NCBI GenBank assembly: GCA_002709005.1
Contig: PAPH01000014.1
Location: 1-42,287 of the forward strand
Direction of reading: 5' to 3'
DNA from: Hyphomicrobiales bacterium
GTDB lineage: Bacteria; Pseudomonadota; Alphaproteobacteria; Rhizobiales; Rhizobiaceae
Length of the DNA stretch: 42,287 bases
Shown: positions 8,710 through 16,003 of the stretch, one piece after another
Numbering within the stretch: the first letter of the stretch is position 1
Layout of the letters: each line of letters opens with the position of its first letter
Notes under the pieces: generated by a model
The model's input: the letters and a program-made list of their open reading frames with translations, nothing else
Databases searched by the model: none
What the model was told of the DNA's origin: nothing
Program-made: the position numbers and the translations under genes

Positions 8710-8725
8710 AGCAAGCTTCATGCCA
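8710..8725 (-). promoter_or_regulatory. Sigma-54 (RpoN) -24/-12 promoter of the importer/amidohydrolase operon
   Basis: On the minus strand the 16 bases read TGGCATGAAGCTTGCT. They match the established RpoN consensus TGGCACG-N4-TTGCW at every defined position but one, with exactly ten bases between the invariant GG and GC. It points at the binding-protein gene, with transcription predicted near base 8700 and a leader of about 50 nt. No textbook NtrC inverted repeat is evident upstream, so the activator is unknown. Family knowledge ties sigma-54 promoters of this kind to nitrogen limitation or a dedicated enhancer-binding protein. Confidence 0.72.
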
Positions 8726-8917
8726 GAAGACGGGGCCGCGCGGCGGCGGGGCGGTCGCAGCCAGTGCCCGGCGCGGCGTGACGTTTTCGGCTGCGTTGTG
8801 CTTAATTCCTGGTCAGTGCTCCCAATCCCGACAGCCGCATCTTGACCCATTTGAGCCGGCATTGGAATAGGGAGGCGCGACCGACAGAACCTGCCGAACA
8901 GGCGAGAGGGCCTTGAG

Positions 8918-9328
8918 ATGAAACATCACACCCCAAAGACCATCAGGCCGCCATTCGCCCGTTACAGCCATGCGGTGGAAATTCCCGCCGGCCATCGGCT
9001 CTTGGTCTGCTCGGGGCAACTGGGGCTGACCAAGGACGATCATATTCCCGAGGATGCCGGCGAACAGACAGAACTCTGTTTTGCCAATGCGGCCGAAATC
9101 CTCGTCTCCGCGGGCATGGATTTCTCCCATGTCGTGCGCATCAATGCCTATGTCACCGACCGCGCCTGGCTCAAACCCTATATGGCCGTCCGCGATCAAC
9201 TCTTCGGCGATCCGCCGCCCGCCTCGACGCTGATGATCGTTTCCGGATTTGCCAACGAGGCCTTCAAGGTGGAAATAGAGGTGCTGGCCGCCGCGCCCGA
9301 CGCGGAAGTGCCCGACACGGAAGCATAA
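8918..9328 (+). CDS. ridA: RidA family protein (YjgF/YER057c/UK114)
   Basis: A 136-residue RidA-superfamily protein, close to the usual 130. RidA members hydrolyse reactive enamine/imine intermediates or aid amide/aminoacrylate hydrolysis, often within N-compound pathways (as RutC does in pyrimidine breakdown). The segments RYSHAVEIPAGHRLLVCSGQLG, read in two parts as an N-terminal strand pair, then SAGMDFSHVVRINAYVTD and PASTLMIVSGFA are family-typical. It is divergent from the sigma-54-driven operon, with 268 bp between the starts, and 22 bp ahead of a creatininase-family gene that is likely co-transcribed. Whether it keeps the deaminase arginine of the archetypal RidA subgroup cannot be settled by eye. 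Confidence 0.88.
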   Translation: MKHHTPKTIRPPFARYSHAVEIPAGHRLLVCSGQLGLTKDDHIPEDAGEQTELCFANAAEILVSAGMDFSHVVRINAYVTDRAWLKPYMAVRDQLFGDPPPASTLMIVSGFANEAFKVEIEVLAAAPDAEVPDTEA

Positions 9329-9350
9329 GGCGTTTGAAGGAAGAGATTTG

Positions 9351-10145
9351 ATGACGAGAAAGATCTGGTGGGGCGATTTCACTGCGCCCGAATTCGCCGA
9401 TATCGACGCCAACGCCACCATCGCGGTGCTGCCGATCGCGGCGATCGAGCAGCACGGACCGCATCTGCCGGTCTCCACCGACACCTCGATCATGGAAGGC
9501 ATGCTGGGCACCGTCATCCCGCTGGTACCCGACGATCTCGATCTGCGCATCGTGCCGATCCAGCAGGTCGGCAAGTCCAACGAACATCTCCATGCGCCGG
9601 GCACGTTGACCATTCCGGCCACGACGCTGATCGATCACTGGGTGGAGATCGGCCATTCGGTCGCCCGCGCAGGAATACGGAAGATCATCATTATCACCTC
9701 CCACGGCGGCAACGAGGAGGTCATGGGCATCGTCTCGCGCGAACTCAGGGTCCGCGCCAGGATGATGTCGGTGAAGACGAGCTGGATGCGCTTCGGCCTG
9801 CCCGACGGAATGTATTCGGACGAAGAGCGCCGCTACGGCATTCACGGCGGCGACGTCGAAACCTCACTGATGCGCCATTTCCGCCCCGAACTCGTCGACA
9901 TGTCGAAGGCCGAAAACTTCGTCTCCGCCGTCAAGCGCGCCGAGAGCGAGTTCGATCTTCTGAAACACACCGGCACGCACGCCTTCGCCTGGATGGCCAA
10001 CGATCTCCATCCGTCAGGCACCGTCGGCGAGGCGGCGAAGGCAACGGCGGAGAAGGGCAAGACGACCGCCGAACATCAGGCAAAGGGTTTTGTCGAACTC
10101 GCCAAGGAAGTGCGGCGCGCCGATCTGGACGACTGGCTGGCGTGA
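9351..10145 (+). CDS. Creatininase-family amidohydrolase
   Basis: A 264-residue protein of the creatininase/FAPy-deformylase family, which are binuclear metal amidohydrolases that open cyclic amides or cleave formamides. Metal ligands expected from creatininase are visible: E33 and H35 in AAIEQHGPHLP, D44 in STDTS, then SHGGNEE in mid-protein with the next His/Glu pair. The length is normal. ATG 9351 is preferred over the TTG three bases earlier because AAGGAAGAG lies at a proper distance. Paired with RidA and facing an operon with a deaminase-like amidohydrolase, it may take a ring-opening or deformylation step of the same pathway. True creatininase activity is only one option. Confidence 0.85.
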   Translation: MTRKIWWGDFTAPEFADIDANATIAVLPIAAIEQHGPHLPVSTDTSIMEGMLGTVIPLVPDDLDLRIVPIQQVGKSNEHLHAPGTLTIPATTLIDHWVEIGHSVARAGIRKIIIITSHGGNEEVMGIVSRELRVRARMMSVKTSWMRFGLPDGMYSDEERRYGIHGGDVETSLMRHFRPELVDMSKAENFVSAVKRAESEFDLLKHTGTHAFAWMANDLHPSGTVGEAAKATAEKGKTTAEHQAKGFVELAKEVRRADLDDWLA

Positions 10146-10177
10146 CCAGTGTATTGAGTGTTTCTGTCGAAGGGCTT

Positions 10178-10461
10178 TCAGGCCGCCTCGATTCCTTCAA
10201 TTTCGTCTTCAACGCTTCGGCATGGCGTTTGAGGTCGAAGCTGTCCTGCAGGTTCATCCAGAATTCCGGGACGTGCGGAAGAACTTGGCAAGCCGGAGCG
10301 CCGTATCCGGCGTGATCGCGGTTTCTTCCTTGGCGATCCGTTCGATGCGTGTGCGCGGCACGTTAAGACGCTTGGCCAGAGCGCCGCACTCATCTTGAGC
10401 GGAACCAGATACTCTTCACGCAGAATTCGCCCGGATGCACTGGCGGCAATATGCTGGTCAT
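10178..10461 (-). pseudogene. higA: Decayed HigA-type antitoxin (XRE helix-turn-helix), four frameshifts
   Basis: Read on the minus strand from ATG 10461, successive frames give ILPPVHPGEF, then LREEYLVPLKMS, then KRLNVPRTRIERIAKEETAI and TPDTALRLAKFFRT, then FWMNLQDSFDLKRHAEALK and finally an EAA* ending. This is the colinear sequence of a HigA addiction-module antitoxin (about 95 aa), but reading it needs one-base corrections at about four places: after the GE codons, near MSA, in the TSPEFW segment, and before the last four codons. No single frame is long. The matching HigB toxin, normally just upstream, is not recognisable in 10462-10571. It is therefore a relic of a toxin-antitoxin pair. 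Confidence 0.8.
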
Positions 10462-10571
10462 GATGCTCGAACCTTGTCTGCAGGGATCGAAAGCGTTGAT
10501 CGGCTCAGTATAATCGCATGATACGTATTGCGCCCAAGGCCCGCTGATAAAGCGTCAGCGGCACTTTCACA

Positions 10572-11474
10572 CTACCTCTGCGGCAGCCCGAAGGCCTGCT
10601 GGAAATAGCTGCGGACGGCGCGCATGGCGGGGGTGAACTCGGTGCCGCTGCGCCAGGCGAGACCGACATCCATCGGCGGCACCGGATCCTTGACGTTGAT
10701 TGTCTCGATCCGCCGGCCTTCGAGCGACCAGGGGCGGTGGACCATGTCCGACAGGATCGCCACGCCGAGATTGTCGCCGACCATCGAGCGCACGGCCTCA
10801 ATGGACGAGGTTCGCAAAATCACCTGCGGCTGGTAGCCCGAATTGTTCCAGTATTTGAGCGAGGAATAGGCGGCCTCGTCGACCGTCAGCATGATGTAGG
10901 GTTCGTGCGAAATCTCCTCGAGCCCCACCGTGTCGTGCTTCAACAGCGGATGCTGGGCGGGAACCCAGAGCCGGCGGACGGAGCGCATCAGGGTTTCGGT
11001 CTGAAGCGCGGGGTTGATGATGTTCGAGGTCAAGAGCACCGAGATGTCGTAGCGGTTGACCAGCAGGCCTTCCTCGATCGACTCCCGGTTCACCTCGTAG
11101 AGCTGGATCCTGAGCTTCGGATAAAGCCGGCGCATGCGCTCGATATGCATCGGCAGGAAATAGCCGATCACCGTATAGGTGGCGGCCATCGTCAGCTCAC
11201 CCTCGACGTCGCTGCCGACGAAGGAGAGGTGGGTCGCCTCGTCCACCTTGGCGAGGATCTCGTAGGCGTGGGAGAGAAACTGCCGCCCGGCGGCGGTGAG
11301 CTCCATGCCCTGCGGCGTCCGGTCGAACAGCGAGACGCCCAGCGAGACTTCCAGTTCCTTGATTGCCGCCGTGACCGCCGATTGCGAGATCGAGAGGCTC
11401 ACCGCCGCATGGGAGATCTGGCCGAGTTCGGCGGTGGCCACGAAGTAGCGAAGCTGGCGCAGGCTGAAACTCAT
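10572..11474 (-). CDS. LysR-type transcriptional regulator
   Basis: A 300-residue LysR regulator of standard length. The N-terminal winged helix (residues 1-60) shows LRQLRYFVATAELGQISHAA, SISQSAVTAAIKELE and GVSLFDRTPQGMELTAAG; the rest is a periplasmic-binding-protein-like effector domain (TLMRSVRRLWVPAQHPL, GDNLGVAILSDMV). It is transcribed away from the pxpA operon with 251 bp between starts, the classic arrangement for a LysR protein that regulates its divergent neighbour and itself. The effector could be 5-oxoproline or a related lactam; this is inferred from position only. Its start ATG 11474 precedes the canonical first helix. Confidence 0.92.
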   Translation of the reverse strand: MSFSLRQLRYFVATAELGQISHAAVSLSISQSAVTAAIKELEVSLGVSLFDRTPQGMELTAAGRQFLSHAYEILAKVDEATHLSFVGSDVEGELTMAATYTVIGYFLPMHIERMRRLYPKLRIQLYEVNRESIEEGLLVNRYDISVLLTSNIINPALQTETLMRSVRRLWVPAQHPLLKHDTVGLEEISHEPYIMLTVDEAAYSSLKYWNNSGYQPQVILRTSSIEAVRSMVGDNLGVAILSDMVHRPWSLEGRRIETINVKDPVPPMDVGLAWRSGTEFTPAMRAVRSYFQQAFGLPQR

Positions 11475-11633
11475 GGTGGCATCATCCCATCTGATTTACT
11501 GATGTAGCTTCGCATAAATTCCGAAAGGCTGCGAAAAATTCGTGCGTTCCCGTCTTCGCATCTGCACAATTCAGCGGCAAAAGCTTGTCGATGCAGACAA
11601 ATTTGATGCTGCGCAAATCAGCTCGAATATCAG

Positions 11634-11639
11634 TATAAT
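11634..11639 (+). promoter_or_regulatory. Possible -10 element for the pxpA operon
   Basis: A perfect TATAAT hexamer lies in the LysR-pxpA intergenic region about 87 bp upstream of the pxpA start, but no convincing -35 box is found at 16-18 bp. A LysR-activated promoter could lack one. The same region holds an interrupted inverted repeat TTG-N8-CAA at 11603-11616 and CTTCG-N9-CGAAAG-like symmetry near 11510, both candidates for the LysR protein. Evidence is by eye only. Confidence 0.35.
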
Positions 11640-11725
11640 CGATATGGCGGCCTTAAAAATAGAATTTTTCAAGGTCAGGATTCTCTCCTAGCGTTTTATC
11701 CCTCAGGTGCAGCGAGGGTGAACGA

Positions 11726-12502
11726 TTGAAAACTGTCGTCGATATCAACTGCGATATGGGAGAAGCCTTCGGGCGATGGCGGATCGGCGATGCGGAAGAC
11801 GCCGCCCTGATGCCGAAGATCAGCTCGGCAAATATCGCCACCGGCTTCCACGCAGGCGACCCCAACCTGATCGACGAGACGGTCGCGCTTGCCGCCACCC
11901 ACGGCGTGGGCGTCGGAGCGCATCCCGGCTACAACGACCTCCAGGGCTTCGGCCGGCGAAAAATCCTCGGCAACAGCCGCGAACTGGTCAACGACATCGT
12001 CTACCAGGTCGGCGCGCTGCGCGAATTCGCCCGCCGCCACGGTGTTGCCCTCCAGCACGTCAAGCCGCACGGCGCGCTCTACATGGAGATGGCGTCGAAC
12101 GGCGAACTGGCCCGCATGTTCATCGATTACCTGCGCAAGGTCTCGCCCAATGCGGCGATCTTCTGCACGGCGGGGACCGAAACCCACAAGGCGGCACTCG
12201 AGGCCGGGCAGCCGTTTGCCTGCGAGTTCTATGCCGACCGCGATTACAACGACAATGGCGAGATCGTCTTCGTGCGCGATGCCGGCCGTCCCGATCCCGA
12301 CGTACTGGCGAAGAAGGTGCTGCGCGCCTGCCAGGAAGGCCGCGTCCGCACCGTCACCGGCAAGGATATCGAGATCGAGTTCGACACCATCTGCTTCCAC
12401 TCCGATACGCTGGGAGCCCATGACATCGTGACGAGAATGCGGGAAATCCTCCTCGCCAACAATATTCGCATTGCACCTGTTTCACAGATCCTCGGCAACT
12501 GA
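11726..12502 (+). CDS. pxpA: 5-oxoprolinase subunit A (LamB/YcsF family)
   Basis: A 258-residue LamB/YcsF-family protein of normal length. The family's opening VDINCDMGEAFG, then SSANIATGFHAGDP, VGAHPGYNDLQGFGRR and HVKPHGALYM are all present. PxpA with PxpB and PxpC forms the prokaryotic ATP-dependent 5-oxoprolinase that opens pyroglutamate to glutamate. The start is TTG at 11726: GAGGG lies seven bases upstream and no in-frame ATG or GTG occurs nearby. It is first in a five-gene operon with a biotin carrier and biotin carboxylase inserted between it and pxpB/pxpC, so the complex may be larger than, or different from, classical PxpABC. Confidence 0.92.
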   Translation: MKTVVDINCDMGEAFGRWRIGDAEDAALMPKISSANIATGFHAGDPNLIDETVALAATHGVGVGAHPGYNDLQGFGRRKILGNSRELVNDIVYQVGALREFARRHGVALQHVKPHGALYMEMASNGELARMFIDYLRKVSPNAAIFCTAGTETHKAALEAGQPFACEFYADRDYNDNGEIVFVRDAGRPDPDVLAKKVLRACQEGRVRTVTGKDIEIEFDTICFHSDTLGAHDIVTRMREILLANNIRIAPVSQILGN

Positions 12503-12519
12503 CTGGGCGGAGACCGACC

Positions 12520-12762
12520 ATGAGCAAGCTTGAAATCAAATCACCGCTTCCGGGCACTTTCTACCGGGCATCCTCGCCCGAGGCCGCACCGTTCAAGGCC
12601 GATGGCGATTCGGTAGGCGACACCGACACGATCGGCCTCATCGAGGTGATGAAGACATTCCAGGAAATCCCGGCCGGCGTTTCCGGCAAGGCGATCAAGT
12701 TCCTCGTCGACAACGAGGAAGCGGTCATGGCCGGGCAGGTGATCGCCGAGGTCGAGGCATGA
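12520..12762 (+). CDS. Biotin carboxyl carrier domain protein
   Basis: An 80-residue single-domain biotinyl carrier. The biotin-accepting lysine is K45 in EVMKTF, with the flanking LPGTFYR start and the AGQVIAEVEA end of the barrel. It is half the length of housekeeping AccB (about 150-160 aa) because it lacks the N-terminal linker. It presents carboxybiotin to a carboxyltransferase and is charged by the biotin carboxylase encoded by the next gene, whose start overlaps its stop by four bases (ATGA). The position between pxpA and pxpB suggests it serves the PxpB/PxpC carboxyltransferase-like pair rather than fatty acid synthesis. Confidence 0.9.
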   Translation: MSKLEIKSPLPGTFYRASSPEAAPFKADGDSVGDTDTIGLIEVMKTFQEIPAGVSGKAIKFLVDNEEAVMAGQVIAEVEA

Positions 12763-14144
12763 CGATCAAATCCGTTCTCATCGCCAACCGCGGGGAGATC
12801 GCCGTCCGTATCGTGACGGCGGCCAAGGCGCTCGGCATCAGGACGGTGCAGGTCCATAGTGCTGCCGACGCCGACATGCTGGCCGTCAAACTTGCCGACG
12901 AGGCGGTCGACATCGGCCCGCCGGCGGCGAAGAAATCCTATCTCAATATCGACGCCATCATTTCGGCGGCCAAGAAGGCCGGCGTCGACGCGATTCATCC
13001 GGGCTACGGTTTCCTGTCGGAGAACGGGGACTTTGCGGATGCGGTCGAGGCGGCTGGGATGATCTTCATCGGCCCGTCCGGTGAGGCCATCCGCACGCTG
13101 GGTGACAAAGTGGCGGCGCGCGATGTCGCCCGGCGGGCGGGTGTGCCGACGGTTCCCGGCAGCGATGGCCGTCTCTCGGGCCTGGAGGAGGCCAGGACGC
13201 TCGCCGCCGAGATTGGCTATCCGGTGATGATCAAGGCAGCGGCCGGCGGCGGCGGTCGCGGCATCCGCATCGTTGCGGACGCGGCGGAGCTCGAACGCCA
13301 TTATCCGCAGGCGTCCGCCGAGGCCCAGGCCGCTTTCGGCGACGGCGGCCTCTACATGGAGAAGGTCATCACCCGCGCCCGCCACGTCGAGGTGCAGATT
13401 TTTGGCGACGGCGCGAATTTCGTCCACTTCTTCGAGCGCGAATGCTCGCTGCAGCGCCGCCGCCAGAAGGTGTGGGAAGAGGCGCCCAGTGCCGGGCTCG
13501 ACGCGGACGTGCGCAAAAAGCTCTGCGACAGCGCAGTCGCTCTGGCGCGAGAAGTGAAATACCGCGGCGCCGGCACGGTCGAATATCTCTACGACGACAA
13601 GACCGGCGACTTCTATTTTATCGAGGTCAACACCCGCATCCAGGTCGAGCACCCGGTCACAGAGATGATCACCGGCTTCGATCTGGTACAGGAGATGTTC
13701 AACGTCGCCGGCGGTGCCGTACTTTCGGTAACGCAGGACGACATCACGGAGACCGGCCACGCGATCGAGTGCCGGATCAACGCCGAAGACCCGTTCAAGG
13801 GCTTTCTGCCCACGCCGGGCACCATAAGCGAACTCTCGGTGCCGGAAGGCGAGGGCATTCGGTTCGATACGATGCTCTACGAAGGCTACACGATCCCGCC
13901 TTTCTACGATTCCCTTCTGGGCAAGCTGATCGTCCATGCCGAAAGCCGAGAGGCGTGCCTCGAAAAGCTCGCCGCTACGCTCGAAAATCTGAAGATCGAA
14001 GGAGTGGCGACCACCGTGCCGCTGCATCTTGCGCTCGCCCGCGACGCGACGGTGGCGTCTGGCGATTATCACACACGTTTTCTGGAGGCCTGGCTGGAGA
14101 CCGAATTCGCCCGGCTCGCAGATGAGAAAGAGGAGGTGGCCTGA
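12759..14144 (+). CDS. Biotin carboxylase (AccC-type), dedicated paralog
   Basis: A 461-residue biotin carboxylase, slightly longer than housekeeping AccC (about 450). The N-terminal domain shows LIANRGEIAVRI and DAIHPGYGFLSEN; the ATP-grasp domain shows KAAAGGGGRGIR, ECSLQRRRQKVWEEAPS and the EVNTRIQVEHPVTE catalytic stretch; the C-terminal domain follows with ECRINAEDPFKGFLPTPG. It uses ATP and bicarbonate to carboxylate biotin on the carrier protein. It overlaps the carrier gene before it by 4 bp and the pxpB gene after it by one base (TGATG), showing strict coupling. With no acyl-CoA carboxyltransferase nearby, the acceptor probably lies in PxpB/PxpC. Confidence 0.93.
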   Translation: MTIKSVLIANRGEIAVRIVTAAKALGIRTVQVHSAADADMLAVKLADEAVDIGPPAAKKSYLNIDAIISAAKKAGVDAIHPGYGFLSENGDFADAVEAAGMIFIGPSGEAIRTLGDKVAARDVARRAGVPTVPGSDGRLSGLEEARTLAAEIGYPVMIKAAAGGGGRGIRIVADAAELERHYPQASAEAQAAFGDGGLYMEKVITRARHVEVQIFGDGANFVHFFERECSLQRRRQKVWEEAPSAGLDADVRKKLCDSAVALAREVKYRGAGTVEYLYDDKTGDFYFIEVNTRIQVEHPVTEMITGFDLVQEMFNVAGGAVLSVTQDDITETGHAIECRINAEDPFKGFLPTPGTISELSVPEGEGIRFDTMLYEGYTIPPFYDSLLGKLIVHAESREACLEKLAATLENLKIEGVATTVPLHLALARDATVASGDYHTRFLEAWLETEFARLADEKEEVA

Positions 14145-15019
14145 TGCCCGCTCGCTACACATTTGGCGGCGACGAACATCTGTTCGTCGAATGCAGCGAC
14201 GAGATGTCGCTTGACGCCTTCTTCAAGAGCCTGTCGATGGCGACCGGCATCAAGGACAGCAATATCAAGGGCGTAACCGAGATCTGCCCGGCCAACGCCT
14301 CGCTGCAGGTGAAGTTCAATCCGGATATCATCAAGCCGGACGACATCCTCAAGGAAGTTCAGGCGATCGAGGGCGCGGCGGAGAAGGCCGAGCCCGTACT
14401 GACCACCCGCATCGTCGAGATCCCGGTCTATTACAACGACCCCTGGACCCACGAGACGCTGATGCGCTTCCGCGAGCGCCACCAGGATCCCTCGGGTACC
14501 GATCTCGAATATGCGGCCCGCATCAACGATTTCGGAAATGTCGACGACTTCATCGCCGCGCATTCCGGCTCGCCCTGGTTCGTCTCCATGGTCGGCTTCG
14601 TCGCCGGGCTGCCCTTCATGTACCAGATGGTCGAGCGCCAGCGGCAGATCGAGGTGCCGAAATATCTGCGCCCGCGCACCGACACGCCGAAGCTCACGGT
14701 CGGCTATGGCGGCTGCTTCTCCTGCATCTACTCGGTGCGCGGCGCGGGCGGCTACCAGATGTTCGGCATCACCCCGATGCCGATCTTCGATCCGACGCAA
14801 GAGACCAGCTACCTCAGAGATTTCATGGTGTTCTTCCGTCCCGGCGACATCGTCAAGTTCAAGCCGATCAATCGTGACGAGTACGATGCCGCGGTCGAGG
14901 AAGTCGACAAGGGCCGGTTCAGCCCGCCGATCCGCGAGGTGAAGTTCGACCTGCGCGAGTTCTCCAAGGATATCGACGGCTACAACGCCAAGCTGGAGGG
15001 CATGCTCAATGGCCATTAA
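14144..15019 (+). CDS. pxpB: 5-oxoprolinase subunit B-like / allophanate-hydrolase subunit 1-like carboxyltransferase domain protein
   Basis: A 291-residue protein of the AHS1 (KipI/PxpB) family, clearly longer than standard PxpB (about 215-230 aa). The conserved core is present: EIPVYYNDPW, FVSMVGFVAGLPFMYQM, PRTDTPKLTVGYGG and YSVRGAGGYQMFG; the last corresponds to the G-GGWQ-IG segment of the family. The first ~85 residues look like the usual N-terminal half; the extra length is at the C-terminus, after the GDIVKFKPI segment. In urea carboxylase the homologous domain forms half of the carboxyltransferase. Coupling to a biotin carboxylase and carrier favours a carboxyltransferase role, but hydrolysis of 5-oxoproline remains possible. 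Confidence 0.87.
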   Translation: MPARYTFGGDEHLFVECSDEMSLDAFFKSLSMATGIKDSNIKGVTEICPANASLQVKFNPDIIKPDDILKEVQAIEGAAEKAEPVLTTRIVEIPVYYNDPWTHETLMRFRERHQDPSGTDLEYAARINDFGNVDDFIAAHSGSPWFVSMVGFVAGLPFMYQMVERQRQIEVPKYLRPRTDTPKLTVGYGGCFSCIYSVRGAGGYQMFGITPMPIFDPTQETSYLRDFMVFFRPGDIVKFKPINRDEYDAAVEEVDKGRFSPPIREVKFDLREFSKDIDGYNAKLEGMLNGH

Positions 15020-15980
15020 GGTTCTCCACCACGGGCTGGCGACCACCGTCCAGGATCTCGGGCGTCCCGGTTATTTCCACCTCGGCATCCCGATAGGGGG
15101 CGCGATGGACCGCTACGCCATGCGCGCGGCCAACCTGCTCGTCGGCAATGACGAGGGTGCGGCCGGGCTCGAAGCGGTCTTCATGGGACCCAAGCTCGAA
15201 TTCGCCGAGGATGCCCTCGTGGCCGTCACCGGCGCCGACATGCCGGCGAAGGTCGACGGCGAGGAAAGGCCCGGCTGGACCGCCTTCAAGGTCAAGGCGG
15301 GGCAGGTGCTCTCCTTCGATTTTTTGAAGGCCGGCGCGCGCATATGCATCGCCGTCTCCGGCGGCATCGACGTGCCCGAAGCTCTCGGCAGCCGTTCCAC
15401 CTATCCGATCGGCGCGCTCGGCGGCTACAAGGGCCGTGCGATCGCCGCGGGCGACGAACTGCCGGTCGGTGAGGGCACCCTTGCCAGCGAAGGCAAGTCC
15501 GTTCCCGAAGAACTCCGCCGCATGCCGTCGAACCCGTGCGAACTGCGCGTGCTTCCCGGCCTCTACTGGGACCGGCTGACGGACGCCGCCAAGGAAAGCT
15601 TCTTCGCCGACGAATGGAAGGTCGCGCCCGAGGCTGACCGCATGGGCTATCGCTTCAAGGGCGGGCGGCATCTCGATTTCGTCGAACGCAAGCAGCCCTT
15701 CGGGGCGGGCTCCGACCCGTCCAACATCGTCGACAGTTGCTATCCCTACGGCTCGATCCAGGTTCCGGGCGGCACCGAGCCGATCATCCTTCACCGTGAC
15801 GCGGTATCGGGCGGTGGGTATTTCATGGTCGGAACCGTGATCTCCGCCGACATGGATCTGATCGGCCAGCTCCAGCCGCATACGCCGATACGCTTCGTCA
15901 AGGTCGACATGGACGAGGCCCTGGCCGCGCGCGCGGAACGGGCGAGAATGCTCGCGGCGCTGCGCGAAAGCCTCGGATAG
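15009..15980 (+). CDS. pxpC: 5-oxoprolinase subunit C-like / biotin-dependent carboxyltransferase (AHS2)
   Basis: A 323-residue AHS2-family (KipA/PxpC) protein of normal length. Typical segments are TVQDLGRPGYFHLGIPIGGAMD read in two halves, NLLVGNDEGAAGLEA, an AVTGADMPAKV strand, SGGIDVPEALGSRSTY and, near the end, GGYFMVGTVISADMDLIGQL. It overlaps pxpB by 11 bp, so both subunits are made together and presumably form the AHS1/AHS2 heterocomplex. It ends the operon and converges on the GntR gene with a 23-bp gap that holds no obvious terminator. Urea-carboxylase-type carboxyltransferase versus plain 5-oxoprolinase cannot be separated from sequence. Confidence 0.9.
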   Translation: MAIKVLHHGLATTVQDLGRPGYFHLGIPIGGAMDRYAMRAANLLVGNDEGAAGLEAVFMGPKLEFAEDALVAVTGADMPAKVDGEERPGWTAFKVKAGQVLSFDFLKAGARICIAVSGGIDVPEALGSRSTYPIGALGGYKGRAIAAGDELPVGEGTLASEGKSVPEELRRMPSNPCELRVLPGLYWDRLTDAAKESFFADEWKVAPEADRMGYRFKGGRHLDFVERKQPFGAGSDPSNIVDSCYPYGSIQVPGGTEPIILHRDAVSGGGYFMVGTVISADMDLIGQLQPHTPIRFVKVDMDEALAARAERARMLAALRESLG

Positions 15981-16003
15981 GGGATGGGCCGATGACTACG
16001 CTG

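Noticed and set aside
8650..8917. Possible thiamine pyrophosphate riboswitch upstream of the NMT1-like binding protein
   Set aside because: The conserved CUGAGA and thi-box segments are missing on the minus strand, and a sigma-54 promoter explains the region better.
8726..8917. NtrC binding sites upstream of the sigma-54 promoter
   Set aside because: Only direct GTGCT repeats and loose GCAC half-sites are seen, with no TGCAC-N7-GTGCA type palindrome, so I do not annotate one.
10462..10571. HigB-type toxin gene next to the higA relic
   Set aside because: No frame on either strand resembles the toxin; the stretch is only about 110 bp long.
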